Notes: a model not told the origin generated them from the letters alone. Positions 41,871 to 54,299 are shown, counted from the stretch's first letter. The stretch is DNA of 64,000 nucleotides from Lumbricus terrestris (GCA_949752735.1 OX457044.1:14082315-14146314), one strand, 5' to 3'. Numbers and translations are program-made.

Positions 41871-42544
41871 AAATAATCCTTACTATAACACACCTGTACC
41901 TAAGTTGTTATCTTATAGGCATGCTTATGGTGCCAGTGAACCCAAACAAGTAGAGACATATTCTTTCAGATGAGCCCAGCCCACAGCCAGGATTGCTAAT
42001 TATGCATTTATGTGTTCAACTCGCTGACAACCTTTCCTCGACTACCTCCTCTACTGCCTACATGTCTCTGTTGTGATGTGTTTGCTACTAACTGCTCCAC
42101 TCAATGACAACCTTAAAACTTTGTGGATGTGACTGACTCAACTGCACCTCTCAATTACACTATAATGAAGACTCCTACAAATGTCCTACATATTATCAGA
42201 AATAATACTAAGTACCTGGAATCATTTCAGTCGAGAGTTAATTGTGTCAACAGCTTGTCAGTTGATTTCTTCGGCAGTTGTCTTTGAAGAGTTTAGCTGT
42301 CAGAATTATTGTGCAATGCCATGTAGGACAATGGTGGATGTATCTGACAGAGCATTCTAATAAAAAATTATGTAAGCTTTAAGGACATTTTCATTATATT
42401 ACTCTAATTCAATGAATTTCCTATTTACTTAGAACTTGCGTTAATTACTTACTGAACGTATTGCGTAACGGTTATGGGATGCGGCTCGGTACTCTATTTG
42501 AGTAAGGCCGTGGGTAACCATGTTGTTTATGTTAATAGTCTTCT

Positions 42545-42715
42545 TGATTGCCAGAAAGAGATGGAGAGAGAAATAGAAAGAAAATAGAGAGAGACAGAGT
42601 GAGAGAGAGAGACAGAGAGAGAGAGAGAACTGAATTGAAGAATTGATAAGATCCCAAAACTGACAGTGGCAAGCAAATAAGAGAGAAAGAGAGAGTGAAT
42701 TGAAGGAGTGCTCCA
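42545..42715. repeat. GA-rich tract just upstream of NDPK
   Basis: A purine-rich GAGA stretch ends about 85 bp before the NDPK ATG, with a partly duplicated GTGAATTGAAG/CTGAATTGAAG segment. It could act in the promoter or 5' UTR, but no core promoter motif is evident. CTTATCTACACGAG just before the ATG could be a 5' UTR acceptor. Confidence 0.7.
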
Positions 42716-42799
42716 CTAAATTGAAAAGATACCAAAAATCACAGCCTTGTGCTTGTAAATGCCGTTGTAGTTTTTTCTCTTATCTACACGAGACTCAAA

Positions 42800-45700
42800 A
42801 TGGCGGCACCAAGGGAGCGAACTTTCATCATGGCCAAGCCCGATGCTGTTCATCGCGGAATAATTGGAGACATCATCAGGCGATTTGAACAGAAGGGATT
42901 CAAATTGGTTGCAATGAAGTTCATGTGGGTATGTAGTTCAGTCTTCATTTGACTACCTTGGCCTTCTAAAACGAGTTCAATGTATTGCTGAATTAGGCTT
43001 TTACATTATTATTCTAAAGTTAACTTGTCGTGTCTGTATGTTCTGGTGATGAGAATCATGTGAAATTAACTGATCAATGTGACTCTGATTGAATATGTGA
43101 CAACTTCGTTAATTTTATCCAAATCCTAATGGACCTACCGCAAGTTTTACGGTGTTTAGTTGTTGGCCTGCCATCGTCATCTTTTCCTCAAAGTTAAAAG
43201 AACCATTAAGTGAATAGTACCATTAAGTCAATTCTTGACTGTGCTTCTCATGAATCTCTATATGAACAAGTGTTTACTTTATAACCTTCATCATATAAAT
43301 AAATGTTCGTCCATTGAGTGTGTTGTTGTTGTTGTTGATTATTAGTCGTAAAGTTGACTCTAAGTTTTAAAATGGTATTCCTCATTTGTCAAGTATTTGA
43401 ATTTATGTTGTGGTCTAATTGTTGTTTGGCTGTAACTGACTTGTAGGGTTGCTTATATCGGATTTTTTTTGCAAACTGGTTTTTACATATAGAAATTTTT
43501 AACCTGGTTTTCGGTTTCTGAATTGCCACTGTAGAAATCACGCTAAATTCCCGCTGCCAATGTAAGCAAAGATGGCGGCTGCTTAGATTCATCAACGTTT
43601 TCGACGTAGGAAGTGTTGTAGGAAGTTTCGTAATTAACTCGTCTTGTTTGCTGGTTTTATTTTCGCCGTGACAAAATTTTCAAATTTGACAAAAATGTGT
43701 GTCGAAGTTGCTCTCAAAGTGCCATGCATCGATATCTATCATGCTGTGGGTCAACAACTGCTTATGCATAATGATAATGCGTGGGTAATGCAGCGTCACA
43801 GATACTATTTATTTCTTGCAATTAGTTTGTTCCCAAGGTAATGTTTAAGCTAACAGTCAGTACAAGTGCATAAATCATCTCTTATAATTTAAAAAATGAT
43901 TTAAAAAAATGAATTTGATTAATTTTCGGTTTGTAACAAATTAAAACAATAAAAACTGATTTTCACTTTCAGAATCGAAAACCAGATATCCGGTTTTCAT
44001 TCAGCATCCCTACTACATACTGACCATTTGTTAAATGATTGTTTGTTAGATCTTTTTGGAAACTATATTCACTGGCTGTAGTTGGGGGTCAATCTATTCA
44101 TTTATTTGTGACTGTTGATTAGCCTCTTTGTCTCTTTGTTATTGCTAATGAAGAGAGCTGAGGTCAAATTCTTGTAAGGGCAGATATTTTTGGGCTTCAT
44201 CTCCTGGAAAACGGCTTTGTGGGTGGGTACACTTTACCAAACACTGTCAGAGGGAAGACCATGCAGGGAGAGGACTGGCTATCATAGGTCTGTCATACGC
44301 AGTAGTTCAATGGACCATTGTCTCTAAGGTTTTATCATTGCAGGGACTGCTCTTAACAAGGGATAGCTACTGTTTGTTCAAACTCTAAACTGGTAATGAT
44401 GTTGTGCCGCACTCTGTAGCTTGTTACAGTACTGTTGCTACAAGTGTAGGACTGAATGCCAGTTTTCCAGTTTGTATTTGTGCCATCTAGTGCCTTCGAT
44501 TTGCATTGACTGAAGGGCATATGTTTTGTTTTTGTGACTGTTAATGTAGAGCTCTCTTTGTTGGTAAATAAGTTCTAATCTAAATATTTAACTGATTTTG
44601 ATCGTTTCATTGTTGGACGATGAACTGAACTGAACTATTGTTGAAATGGATGCAATGTATGCAACATTTCTCTCCAGGCCAGTCTCGATCTGTTGCACGA
44701 ACATTATTCAGCGCTGGCCAGCAAACCTTTTTTCAACGATCTCTGCGCTTATATGAGTTCTGGTCCAGTGGTACCAATGGTGAGAGTTGTCAGCAGAGCT
44801 TGTATTATGCTTGATGACAGAGGAGTGATGTGTGCATAACCTCACAAACCTGACAAGAAAGTCAGATTGCCTGTTGGGTTGTTAACGTATGTGTTTCATG
44901 ATAAAATTCTATATTTGCTGTGTAATAAAGATTCATTTGGTTTTGCCCAATGTTTGACCCTTTTTTGAGCAGGTACCTGAGCGTTTTTACATTTTACCCT
45001 TTTTTGAGCAGTTTTGTGTGGTTTTACTCCATTTTTCATGTTTGATTTGGATAATGCATTTCATTTGGAGCTTTAATACAATTGTTGCTTAATTGTTTGT
45101 TGGTGCTTGCCAAAGCATTGTGTTGTTGCGTGTGAGGTTTGCATGGTTTTGCATGATTGCGTTGTTATTAACAGGCTTCAGAGGATCTGCTGAAGAAGCA
45201 CTATGCTGATCTGAAGGACAAGCCATTTTTCCCACATCTCGTTAAATACATGTCGTCTGGACCAGTTGTCCCAATGGTACGTGTCTACATTTGACAATTT
45301 TGAGCCTCGCTAAGTTTTGGCGTCTCGTTATTGGAATGATAAGCTATCATGAAGCGATAATGCCGATAGATTCCATGCAGGCTTATGTTTTTAATGTGTG
45401 CCAATTAACACCGTGTACAAATGTTTGTTCTTTGTGACCTAGTCTGATACAAATAGTGTGTTGGTAATGTTAATAGTGTGGTGGGTAATGTTAATAGTGT
45501 GGTGGGTAATGTTAATAGTATGGTGGGTAAGATTAATAGTGTGGTGGGTAATGTTAATAGTGTGTTGGTAATGTTAATAGTGTGGTGGGTAATGTTAATA
45601 GTGTGGTGGGTAATGTTAATAGTATGGTGGGTACTGGGTAATGTTAATAGTGTGGTGGGTAATGTTAATAGTGTGGTTGGTAATGTTAATAGTATGGTGG

Positions 45701-48250
45701 GTAATGTTAATAGTATGGTGGGTAATGTTAATAGTGTGGTGGGTAATGTTAATAGTGTGGTGGGTAATGTTAATAGTATGGTGGGTAATGTTAATAGTAT
45801 GGTGGGTAATGTTAATAGTGGGGTGGGTGATGTTAATAGTGTGGTGGGTAATGTTAATAGTATGGTGGGTGATGTTTTCGTGTAGTTCAGATGTCTTCTG
45901 TTTAAGCCTTTCATCCCAGCAAGTTTTTCCTTACTAATATTTTCTGTCTTTTCGCTCAGCTTCTCATTTAATAATTATGCATCCTTAACAACTAATTAAT
46001 TTGACATGCATGTATTTGTTGTAAGAAATGTTTTATGTCTCATTGGGTGTTTGGAAGTGGTGCTACAATGAAGTGTATGCTTGCTTAAGTTGTTGAAGCA
46101 TATTTTGTTTTATGCTCTGTGTTACTACATGTATGTGGTATTGTGTTGGATGGTTTACAATAGCTGATAAAGATTAGTTCTCTTAGAAGTTACTGTGGGA
46201 ATTGTTTCCTCGCCTGCTATCCTTACAGAATGTAAGACACAACAACTTAGGAGGTATCCTAGAATTAAATTGTGCATTGTAGTAACTATTTTCTTTAAAG
46301 AGGTTCTTGAGCGGTTCTCTTTGTAGCATTTGTATTTCATTACTTTGTGTGTGTGTCTTTTCTGGAACACAAGGAAGCATTAATGCACAGCCTTACCCAG
46401 ATATACTTAGCAATTCCTCTCCTCGTTTGTAATAAACTGCATGCATTTTGTTGTCTTGGAAGTTGATCAACTCATTTATGTAGGAAGTGAGCTGTTTAAG
46501 CATTCATAATGATAAAGTGTGCTATAGCCTTCGAGACGTGATTCGTAATTCGTGCCAAACTAAATATTGAGGATCTGACTTTTGTACACAGGACCTTTTT
46601 GTCCTTAGATAGATACATACCTTGTGTTCTGGATAATTCAGAAACATTTGCATTGCTTAAGATTATTTTATATGTGTTTGACTGTCTTTGTTTTGTCTGA
46701 GTTATCACAAATTATGTTTGACTGAGCTTTGTAGTTTATCTGTGAGTCGCCAATAGGGCTTAATCTATCAAAGCTAAATATCCACTTAGCACTGTTGAAA
46801 TAAATAAAATTTGGTGATTTACAGTGGGAACTTTAAGAGTACCAACACAGTTTAAATTTATATTGAACTTTTGATTTAGCTAACTCTCCTAAATTCTGGG
46901 TTTTTTAAACCCCAGATATTCCATAGCACAGTCCCAGCAGAGGATTCATATTACAGCAAGTGAAGGCTAAATGGTTGCGACCTAAGACAGTTGTTTGGGC
47001 TGTGCTGTGGTTTGAGCTTGTTGAAGTGCACTGTGTGAAGTGGTGCTGAAAAGTTTCATGTTATTTTTAGGTGTGGGAGGGAAAGAATGTCGTGAAGACT
47101 GGACGTGTGATGTTGGGTGAAACGGATCCATTCAAGTCGAGCCCTGGTACAATCAGAGGAGACTACGCCATTGAAGTCGGAAGGTATGTTGGAGTTGCAT
47201 TTATTTCTATATTCACGCGACATTCGGCATTGTCTTTTGCAAAATGAATTGACGCTCAGCATATACAGGATGGACACGATAACATGCCCTGTGGACTCGT
47301 TGATGTGCTCCTGGATAGCGTGCTGTTCCACTTAACGTTAAGCAGTGTCACGTCTCGAAGGCTATAGCACACTTTATCAGTTGACACACTGTTCTGTTAG
47401 ATGGAGAAACCAGGACAATGTCTGAGGCATTGGAATGGGATTCTTTGGATAAGTTGCTAAGTTAGTTGTTGAGACATTTAGTCATCCAAAAGTACCCACA
47501 AATTGGTGCTTTTGCTTGTATTAGTGACATTCAGAACAAATTAAAGAATGATGAGTAAAAATTCAGCTGCTTACAGCTGATGTAACTTGTGACTTGCTCA
47601 TCAAGTTGTGTGAGTTAATAATTGCTTTAAAGAGACATTTTGCACTTTATGAGGCATGGTGGTGTAGTGGGTATGTTCATTGCCTTGCAGCCGGAGGGTT
47701 GCAGGTTTGAATACACTTCAAGCCACTTTGTAGGGACCTTGGGCAAGTCCTTCGCTCACAATTACTCGTGCGCTTCAGCGTGAAACTCTGATTCAGCGGT
47801 TGTGCTGTAGTCGGGAGTACTTCTGAGTAGCAATCTTGAAGGGGCGCTTTAACAAGTGCACTTACATACATGCCAGACTATTTGAATTGTGTCTGGCATG
47901 TTCTTGTCATAATTAAAAGCCACTTTAAACATCCGCTACCAACTGGGAATGGTCTTGTTGCTTATTTTCTGTGCGTCTGTGTGATTCCATCATTCTGGAG
48001 GATTGTTTGCACACTTGTGCACCAACCATGTTTTGGAACAATTGTTTTTCTTCATACATGTGTTGGTATACAGTATGTATTCAACATATATTTGAGGATA
48101 ATTGTTTTTTCTTGTTTATTTTTGAAACTCAGGAACATCTGCCATGGTAGTGATGCCGTGGAGAGTGCCACAAAAGAGATCAACCTGTGGTTCAATGAGA
48201 AGGAACTGGTGCAGTGGAAACCAGCGCAAGAAGACTGGGTCTACGAGTAA
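42800..48250 (+). CDS. NME2: Nucleoside diphosphate kinase (NME1/2 type), 153 aa, with a duplicated exon 2
   Basis: Coding exons are 42800-42928, then either 44678-44779 or 45175-45276, then 47071-47183 and 48133-48250. Either choice gives 129+102+113+118 nt, a 153-aa protein, one residue longer than typical NME1/NME2. The enzyme moves the gamma phosphate of an NTP to an NDP through a phosphohistidine. Landmarks are [11 protein letters not shown] (Lys13), the KPFF base-stacking loop, [30 protein letters not shown] and NICHGSD with catalytic His119; it ends DWVYE. All junctions are GT-AG. The chosen ATG gives the family N-terminus; an in-frame ATG lies upstream at 42749. ATTAAA at 48285 is a likely poly(A) signal. 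The symbol marks the group I family; NME1 versus NME2 cannot be told. Confidence 0.96.
43445..44022. mobile_element. Possible inverted-repeat element in NDPK intron 1
   Basis: Left end TAGGGTTGCTTATATCGG and right end (reverse complement) TAGGGATGCTGAATGAAAAC are loosely inverted and both carry an ACCTGG/CCAGAT-type subterminal motif. No target duplication is visible, so boundaries are tentative. Confidence 0.4.
44678..44779 (+). CDS. NME2: NDPK alternative exon 2a (34 codons)
   Basis: Acceptor CTCTCCAG and donor ATG|GTGAGA flank a phase-0 exon reading [19 protein letters not shown] then [15 protein letters not shown]. It aligns without gaps to exon 2b, with differences concentrated in the helices and the KPFF and SSGPVVPM parts kept. 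Exon 1 ends KFMW in phase 0 and can splice directly to it. Confidence 0.88.
45175..45276 (+). CDS. NME2: NDPK alternative exon 2b (34 codons)
   Basis: Acceptor TTATTAACAG and donor ATG|GTACGT flank a phase-0 exon reading [19 protein letters not shown] then [15 protein letters not shown]. It is closer than 2a to the canonical vertebrate NME1/2 segment. It lies 395 bp after exon 2a and has exactly the same length and phase. Confidence 0.93.
45455..45882. repeat. 21-bp minisatellite in NDPK intron after exon 2b
   Basis: About 20 copies of a unit like GTGTGGTGGGTAATGTTAATA run in tandem, with a few single-base variants. Each unit contains GGTAAT, a 5' splice-site-like hexamer, on the transcribed strand. 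Because 21 is a multiple of 3, the long open frames here are repeat artefacts. Confidence 0.95.
47652..47872 (+). mobile_element. tRNA-derived SINE, family A, in NDPK intron
   Basis: Starts GGCATGGTGGTGTAGTGGG (A-box-like), has GGTTGCAGGTTTGAATAC as a decayed B box, then the shared middle CTTGGGCAAGTCCTTCGCTC, and ends with TCGGGAGTACTTCTGAGTAG...TTGAAGGGGCGC, the LINE-shared tail. Other copies are at 26620, 52926 and 61205. Confidence 0.8.
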
Positions 48251-48294
48251 AACAGCTCGCAGCTCAGTGCCATTGTCACTGACAATTAAACTTT

Positions 48295-49200
48295 AGGTGT
48301 GTCTCAACAATTGTTTGTGTATCGTGTCCATCTTAGAATTCTAATTGCTTTTCAGGAAAACATTCGTTAGTTTTGATTAAAATAATGGATGATGAAAGTT
48401 GGACAAATTAAGAGTGAGCTGCAGTTTGTTCTATTTTACAGTATCCACTGTATGGTCTGCACTGTATGTTGATGTGGAGCTTCAACCTGGCACATTTCTG
48501 GCACCAAAATTAGAGCAGGATTTTTCTATATATCAATTTGGTAAAATTTAAATGCGAAGGACCTTAGAAAGTTCTAGAGGTTTCAGCTGATAAGTGATGT
48601 CAAGAATTATGAGAAGTTTCCCAACTTTCTGTTGAAGCAAAATTGAAATGCCACGAAATTTTAATTTATTTTATCAACCAACTGATTTCTTGAATTAGTC
48701 GTATTTTGAATTTCTGCTTGTTGTAAAAAAATTAGTAACATTTTAAATTTGCTTTAAACTAATAAAAGTCTGGTCCACTTGCAAGTCAATGATTTTGCAT
48801 TTTAACGCTAAATTATTACATAATACATCTTGTGATACAGTGGATAGTTCTCTGTGTTTCACCCAGAAACTATTTTTTTACTCCGTAATTCAATATTAGT
48901 CAATAATAGTCTTCCACTTTTCTCATGCTGAAGTTGTTGTATTGTTCGCCCTCTTCTGAAAAGTGTCTCTCTGATGATTCTGCTGATGATTTGCAGCAAA
49001 GTGTGCACCATTCCTACCATTTAATAAAAAAATGGGAAAAGTTTTGCATGTCGGCTTCTTGTCTGTTGCATCTCGTATGCTCTGTTGTACAATCATGTGA
49101 GTTGCAGCATTTTAATCTGCCAACCGCAAATCTAGCTCTACCGGATCTGCAGCATTACTAAACCCTATTTTCCATTGACAATAAAACAATAAATTCCATG
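48295..49200. other. NDPK 3' flank, nothing recognised
   Basis: AT-rich, short ORFs only. Confidence 0.55.
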
Positions 49201-49207
49201 GACAAAT

Positions 49208-49808
49208 GTGTCCCATCTGACCAAAACCAGGCGTATGTCGCAACACACGCTTCTGAGATAATGACCAAAATGTGAAAAAAACCATTTTTTCAATTTTTAG
49301 TTTTTGACAGAAAATGATAAATAAATATGTTTTATACACATTAAAACAAAAATTTTTGCAAAAATATTATTTTTAATGATATTATTGATAATTGTGTGGT
49401 TTTTATTGTCCAAATAATTCGATGACTTTTCCCGCCATTTTCCACTTTCCCACCATTGGTAGCCATATTCGGTATGTGGCTAACAAAATAAATTAGGTAT
49501 CAGTGAAAAGCCCAGACTTCCCTCTAACCTACTATGCAATCTGTTTATTTGTTGCAAATTTTATTTAATTATGAACATGGTTGTAAAGAATCTTGTATTT
49601 CTAAGTTATAGAAAACTTTAAACGTATTTTTCTCAGATTTGTAATTTGGATGGTCGAACCATATTGTTACTCATAACTTTAGACAGAAATATGGCAGAGC
49701 AATAGGATTTGTGTCATTTTAAAGAAGAGACTTTATTCTTTTAGAAGATATATGACACTCATTTTGTACAAAAGCCGACTTATGCCTGGTTTTGGTCAGA
49801 TGGGTCAC
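49208..49808. mobile_element. Inverted-repeat DNA element with GTG...CAC ends, 4-bp duplication AAAT
   Basis: GTGTCCCATCTGACCAAAAC pairs with GTTTTGGTCAGATGGGTCAC over about 33 bp; AAAT at 49204-49207 and 49809-49812. Superfamily not assigned; end bases and duplication length resemble the 25.2-kb element. Confidence 0.85.
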
Positions 49809-50764
49809 AAATGAGTAATAACTGCCTTTGATGTATGCATTGGCTGTTGGACCGCAACTTTATGCAATGAATGTATTGCTGCATGTCCCACTACAGACCA
49901 GCTCCTTAGTGCTTCTCCATCAGTTGCACTGGCTTCCTGTTGAGTTTAAAATACAATAAATTAAATTAACTTGTTTGACCTACAAGGAAAGCCCTATCAG
50001 AAGAATGCAATCAATGCCTGCGTGCTTTCAATAACTACGAACTCGAACTGTTTACATTGATTCTTGTTGCCTGCAATTATCAAGTTATTGTGAAGTCGAA
50101 ACGTCTACAGCGCTCAGATCGGGGTGCCAGCTTATTCAAGGGCGCTGAGTCAAAACAAAATCGATAGGCAGAGGGTCAAGAGACAGGTAGCTGTGATGGA
50201 TGATGTTTAGAGTTGAATTTCAGTGTGACTGCTTGTGCTACAGATTTAATTACTAATAATGTGTAATAATGTAATTTTATGTAATAGGTTTCTTGGTGTG
50301 TCTTGTATGGCTTGAGCGTATAAATATAATATTTTCTTGAACTGCCTCAACTCCGCCTTTCTGACCAATCTCCTTCGGCTTATAATACCAGCCGTTTATT
50401 TTGACATGCTCCTTCACTGCTTTCAACATTTATGCCTTGTGCATTATACAGAAGACACCATAGAAGTCATTAAAATATATAGGCTATTAGTGGAGTGAAG
50501 AATTTGTTAGCGTTGTGAGGAAAGTGAAGTGCGGGGCATGCTGTTCAGTCAATGTCTGATCTATGGCCAACTCAAAGGTTGAGGTTTAAAATTGCTGCAA
50601 GAGAGATTGGAGAAAAGAGACATTTCATGATCAGTGAAGAATCGTTCTATTTGTTTCAGGCGTCAATTCAGCTAAGAGCATTTTTATTTCAGATGTTGGG
50701 CTGATGTAGCATAGTAGGGGGTTTGGTGAAACAACAATGAAAGCTACTTATAGCCATCTGTTAT

Positions 50765-52035
50765 TAGACCTGGGAGTCGACCCCAATAAGTCGACCCCAG
50801 TCGACTTGGTCATCCCAAGTCGGGTCGTTTCTGCTCACCGCAACTGACCCCAAGTCGAATTTTGTAGATAGAAGTCACTTGAAGTTGTTTTTACCACAAG
50901 TCGACTTAAACCGACTTGAGACACAAAAATAGTTAATTTGTCACTTCAAACCAATGATCGTGACAACATTTAAGCAGCTTTTGTTGCCTGTTTGCGAGAA
51001 TGAATGAGGCCTTTGCTAAACAGAGACTTAGGCCCACTGATTATTTTACCGGTAGGCTATCGTGCAGACTGCCGTCTGCCGTCTGCCGATTATATTCATA
51101 TAATTTGTTATTCTATGCTAGAACGTCACGCTTAGGCATGCGCTTAATTACAATGGTGAAACAAAATGTTACTAAAACATTAGCACGTGTGCTTATCAAG
51201 CAAATCAGTGAACTTCTGTTGGTCAGTGATTTCGGTGCAAAGAAAGCCTATAATAAATCGATAGTTTGGCGCTACTTTGGTGCGCTACATCTGCAGTTTT
51301 CTGCAGACGGAAAACTATTGTAGGGCCAATTGGACAATGAAAGTAGGTCAGTGAGCAGGCCTAGTAGCTATAGTAGCCTAGTACTTGCAATGCTATTTGC
51401 TAAGTTGCGGAACGATGTTAATTAGTGGCCGAATAATTATGAAAATGGACTTACAAATTATCATAACACGCCATTCAGTGCAACCAGTCCGCGGTCCCCA
51501 TTTTTTCTTAGACCTTGCGCGTTTTACAAATTTATTTAATATTAATATTAATAGTAAAAATAATAATAGTGAGTGTAGCCTAATCTGAATAATCACAGAC
51601 AATGGACAAGCTAAAATTCACAGGCCTAATAATTTGCCGTCGCATTGTCTAGGCTACTATAGATAGCCCAAAGTATCACAAAACTATTCAACCTGAAACA
51701 CAAACGGTCTGAAATGGGCTTAATAACACTTTAACAAATTCATGCATCAATTAAGTGTTGATGCTTCATTACCCGGTACTCATTTGTAGGCCTAAATGAA
51801 ATTAATGTTTGCAGGAAAATTGGCTTGACCTCTTGCATTAGTAGCCGTAGACTACATAGACCTAGGCTAATAGCTAATACCATGTCAGAAGTCGACTTCA
51901 AGTCGGAAGTCGGTTGTTTTTCTGCCAAGTCGGGTCAAGTCGTTTTAACGCCGAGAAGTCGACTTCAAGTCGACCTCAAGTCACTTTAGGGTCAAGTGGG
52001 GTCAGATTAGCTGACCAGAGTCACTCCCAGGTCTA
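50765..52035. mobile_element. hAT-like element, 1.27 kb
   Basis: TAGACCTGGGAGTCGACC...GTCACTCCCAGGTCTA inverted ends; TCTGTTAT duplicated at 50757-50764 and 52036-52043. Subterminal CAAGTCGACTT repeats on both sides. ORFs inside (51000-51323 and others) show no transposase motif. Confidence 0.92.
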
Positions 52036-52484
52036 TCTGTTATGCGCTGCTTGATATCCTAGCGAATATTTCTCATGTAATCCTTGTCCAACATGATGAA
52101 GAATGAAATTGGTTTTGTTTGAAAATTTCTGCAAGTGGTTTCAGTTGTTTGAACTTTGAACCATTAACATGCTCTATAAGCCGCATCTATATATTCCACT
52201 GGCTTACATGACACCAGCTGCTCCTTATTTTACTACAGACATAGATCACTTTCGTGGCACTCTCTTTCTCTCCAATCTGCGGCACTAAACCGGCTTGCGA
52301 CCCTCTTCCATCTAGCAGAGTGCACATGCAAAGCAGCGTTATAAAACATGAATATTAAATTGCTTGATTTGTTAATTCCAAACTTGCTATCCTCCGTTAT
52401 TCTCATGATCTCTCGTCAGAATGGGTAGGCATCACATCATCTAGTTCTTGTGCGTTTGCAAGTAGATCAATAAACGATGAGCTC

Positions 52485-52571
52485 TGTACTTACTAACTTG
52501 TTAATTTTCCTTTTCAAGTGGCTAAGCCCTGTACTTACTAACTTGTTAATTTTCCTTTTCAAGTGGCTAAG
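52485..52571. repeat. 45-bp tandem duplication
   Basis: TGTACTTACTAACTTGTTAA..AAGTGGCTAAG occurs twice head to tail. Confidence 0.9.
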
Positions 52572-52925
52572 TGTGCAGCAGGTCCTTTGGAAAATTATTT
52601 TGAATGCTTGTATGAACGCTTGTCCATATCTGGCGTTCAACCTTTCGGCGGCTAGATATCTATGGCATATATGCAAATAGACCTACAGGAAGTTAGCTAT
52701 GAAAACCACGCTGCAAGCGATTTCTTTGTGTGATAATTGATTGTAATGGATTCAAAGTTGCATGAATTCATAGGATTATTTCATAATCTAATGATTCTAT
52801 ATAATCTATACAAGCATACATGATACAGCTGTTGTCTAACTTATTTAATATGCACTTCTGCTGTGAGCTTTGCTCATTAAGACCGGTCTTCAAGCACCAG
52901 TCTGTGTAGGCCTATGAGACAATTG

Positions 52926-53110
52926 TGGGGCACGGTGGTGTAGTGGTGGCGTCGTTGCCTTGAAGCCAGAAGGTTCGAGGTTCGAATCCACCTCAAGTCG
53001 CCACGTAGAGCAAGTCTTTCACTCGCAATTGCTCAGAACCTCTGCAGTCGGGAGCGCCTCTGAGTAGAGAGAGAGAGCTTTAAGGGGCGCAATAACAAGT
53101 GCACAATGCG
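52926..53110 (+). mobile_element. tRNA-derived SINE, family A (best promoter copy)
   Basis: TGGTGTAGTGG and GGTTCGAATCC match RNA polymerase III A and B boxes at proper spacing. The 3' end carries TCGGGAGCGCCTCTGAGTAG, identical to the end of the LINE ORF at 24285-24306, followed by a GA-expanded copy of the tail. Confidence 0.85.
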
Positions 53111-53579
53111 CATACACACAAAATTATTCTCTTGAATGAAACACGTTTGTGATTTCTGCATGCAGAGAGACAATCGATATAAAATTATTCTACAGAGACC
53201 TTGTGTTTTGAAGTGTTGATTGTAGGCCCACCACGACATAATATAGGCCTGCGTCAATGTCACTATCCAACGTGTGATAGATGATCTGGTTAACTTCGTG
53301 CAAAGTAATCCAATCGACAATGTGGCACTTCACACATGAAAAGCAATTCAATATAAATGGATGAGACACTGTTCGTTCACACTACGTTAATTGTCTTTCG
53401 TCCAACTCATCCAATCAACGAAGATTGTTGGCGCAACGACAACAGACATCTGACAGACAGCGTACATCCGGAGGAGGATGAAGAGGAGGAGGAGGAAGAG
53501 GAGGTGTCGACAGGAATCAACACCAAACCGGATATTGACACAGGAATCAAACAATCGTCTCATTGTCTGCAGATGTCCT

Positions 53580-53715
53580 CGGACCTCAGACATCATCATC
53601 ATCATCATCATCATCAAATCTCGAATTACTGTTCGAAGAAGAAGAAGACACTGATTAGTTGAATGGTCAGAGAAACAGCGAACCATAAAATTATGATGAA
53701 TACGACGACGACGAC

Positions 53716-53749
<34 letters not shown>

Positions 53750-53755
53750 TCATCG
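53580..53755. repeat. (CAT)n and (GAT)n microsatellites
   Basis: CAT run at 53591-53615 and GAC/GAT run at 53703-53750. A frame at 53357-53662 with poly-Glu and poly-His is probably not a gene. Confidence 0.9.
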
Positions 53756-54299
53756 ATCCATTCTCTGTTAGGTTCTCTGTCTCCGTCCATGCCATCCATA
53801 GTTCCCAACATCACTGCTTTTATATTTCGACCAAGGTTTAAAGTGTACCTGGACGGTCATGCACGGCGTCCAGAAACTTATTTTGAAGTCTTATATATCG
53901 TGCCAGTTATTTGTCCAGTAGAGCCTGTAAAGGTAAGGGGCGTCACGGCACTTCTTTTCGATTCGTCAAACACTGATAAATTCCACTTTCATCCGTTCTG
54001 CATAAAATATATATTATAATATTATGTTGAAATAGATTCAGTTTTCGTCTCATCACTGCTTGCGTTTGATCTTCCTTTCAGTGTTTAGTCTTCTTCCTGT
54101 GGCGGACACGCCACAATTGGCGATACATGTAAATGATAACTTTCCGGTAACTCGCGGGAGTAACCATGACTCTGGTTAGGTAGCCATTTGGCTTGATGAA
54201 AAGAATCTGAAACCGGTTTCACTTGGATTTCGGTTTCGTTAATTTCTATACGGAAGACCGATTAGGACTTTCAAGCCAAAGTATAGAGTGTTGCCGGTG

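Noticed and set aside
45405..45937. Long ORFs with VGNVNS or MLIVWWV repeats
   Set aside because: Translation of a 21-bp minisatellite; any frame stays open.
52926..53000. Functional tRNA gene
   Set aside because: A and B boxes are present, but no cloverleaf acceptor stem closes and the sequence runs on into a SINE body.
53357..53662. 101-codon ORF with poly-Glu and poly-His
   Set aside because: Built around GAG and CAT triplet runs, no conserved domain, no upstream exon found. A terminal exon of an unseen gene cannot be fully excluded.
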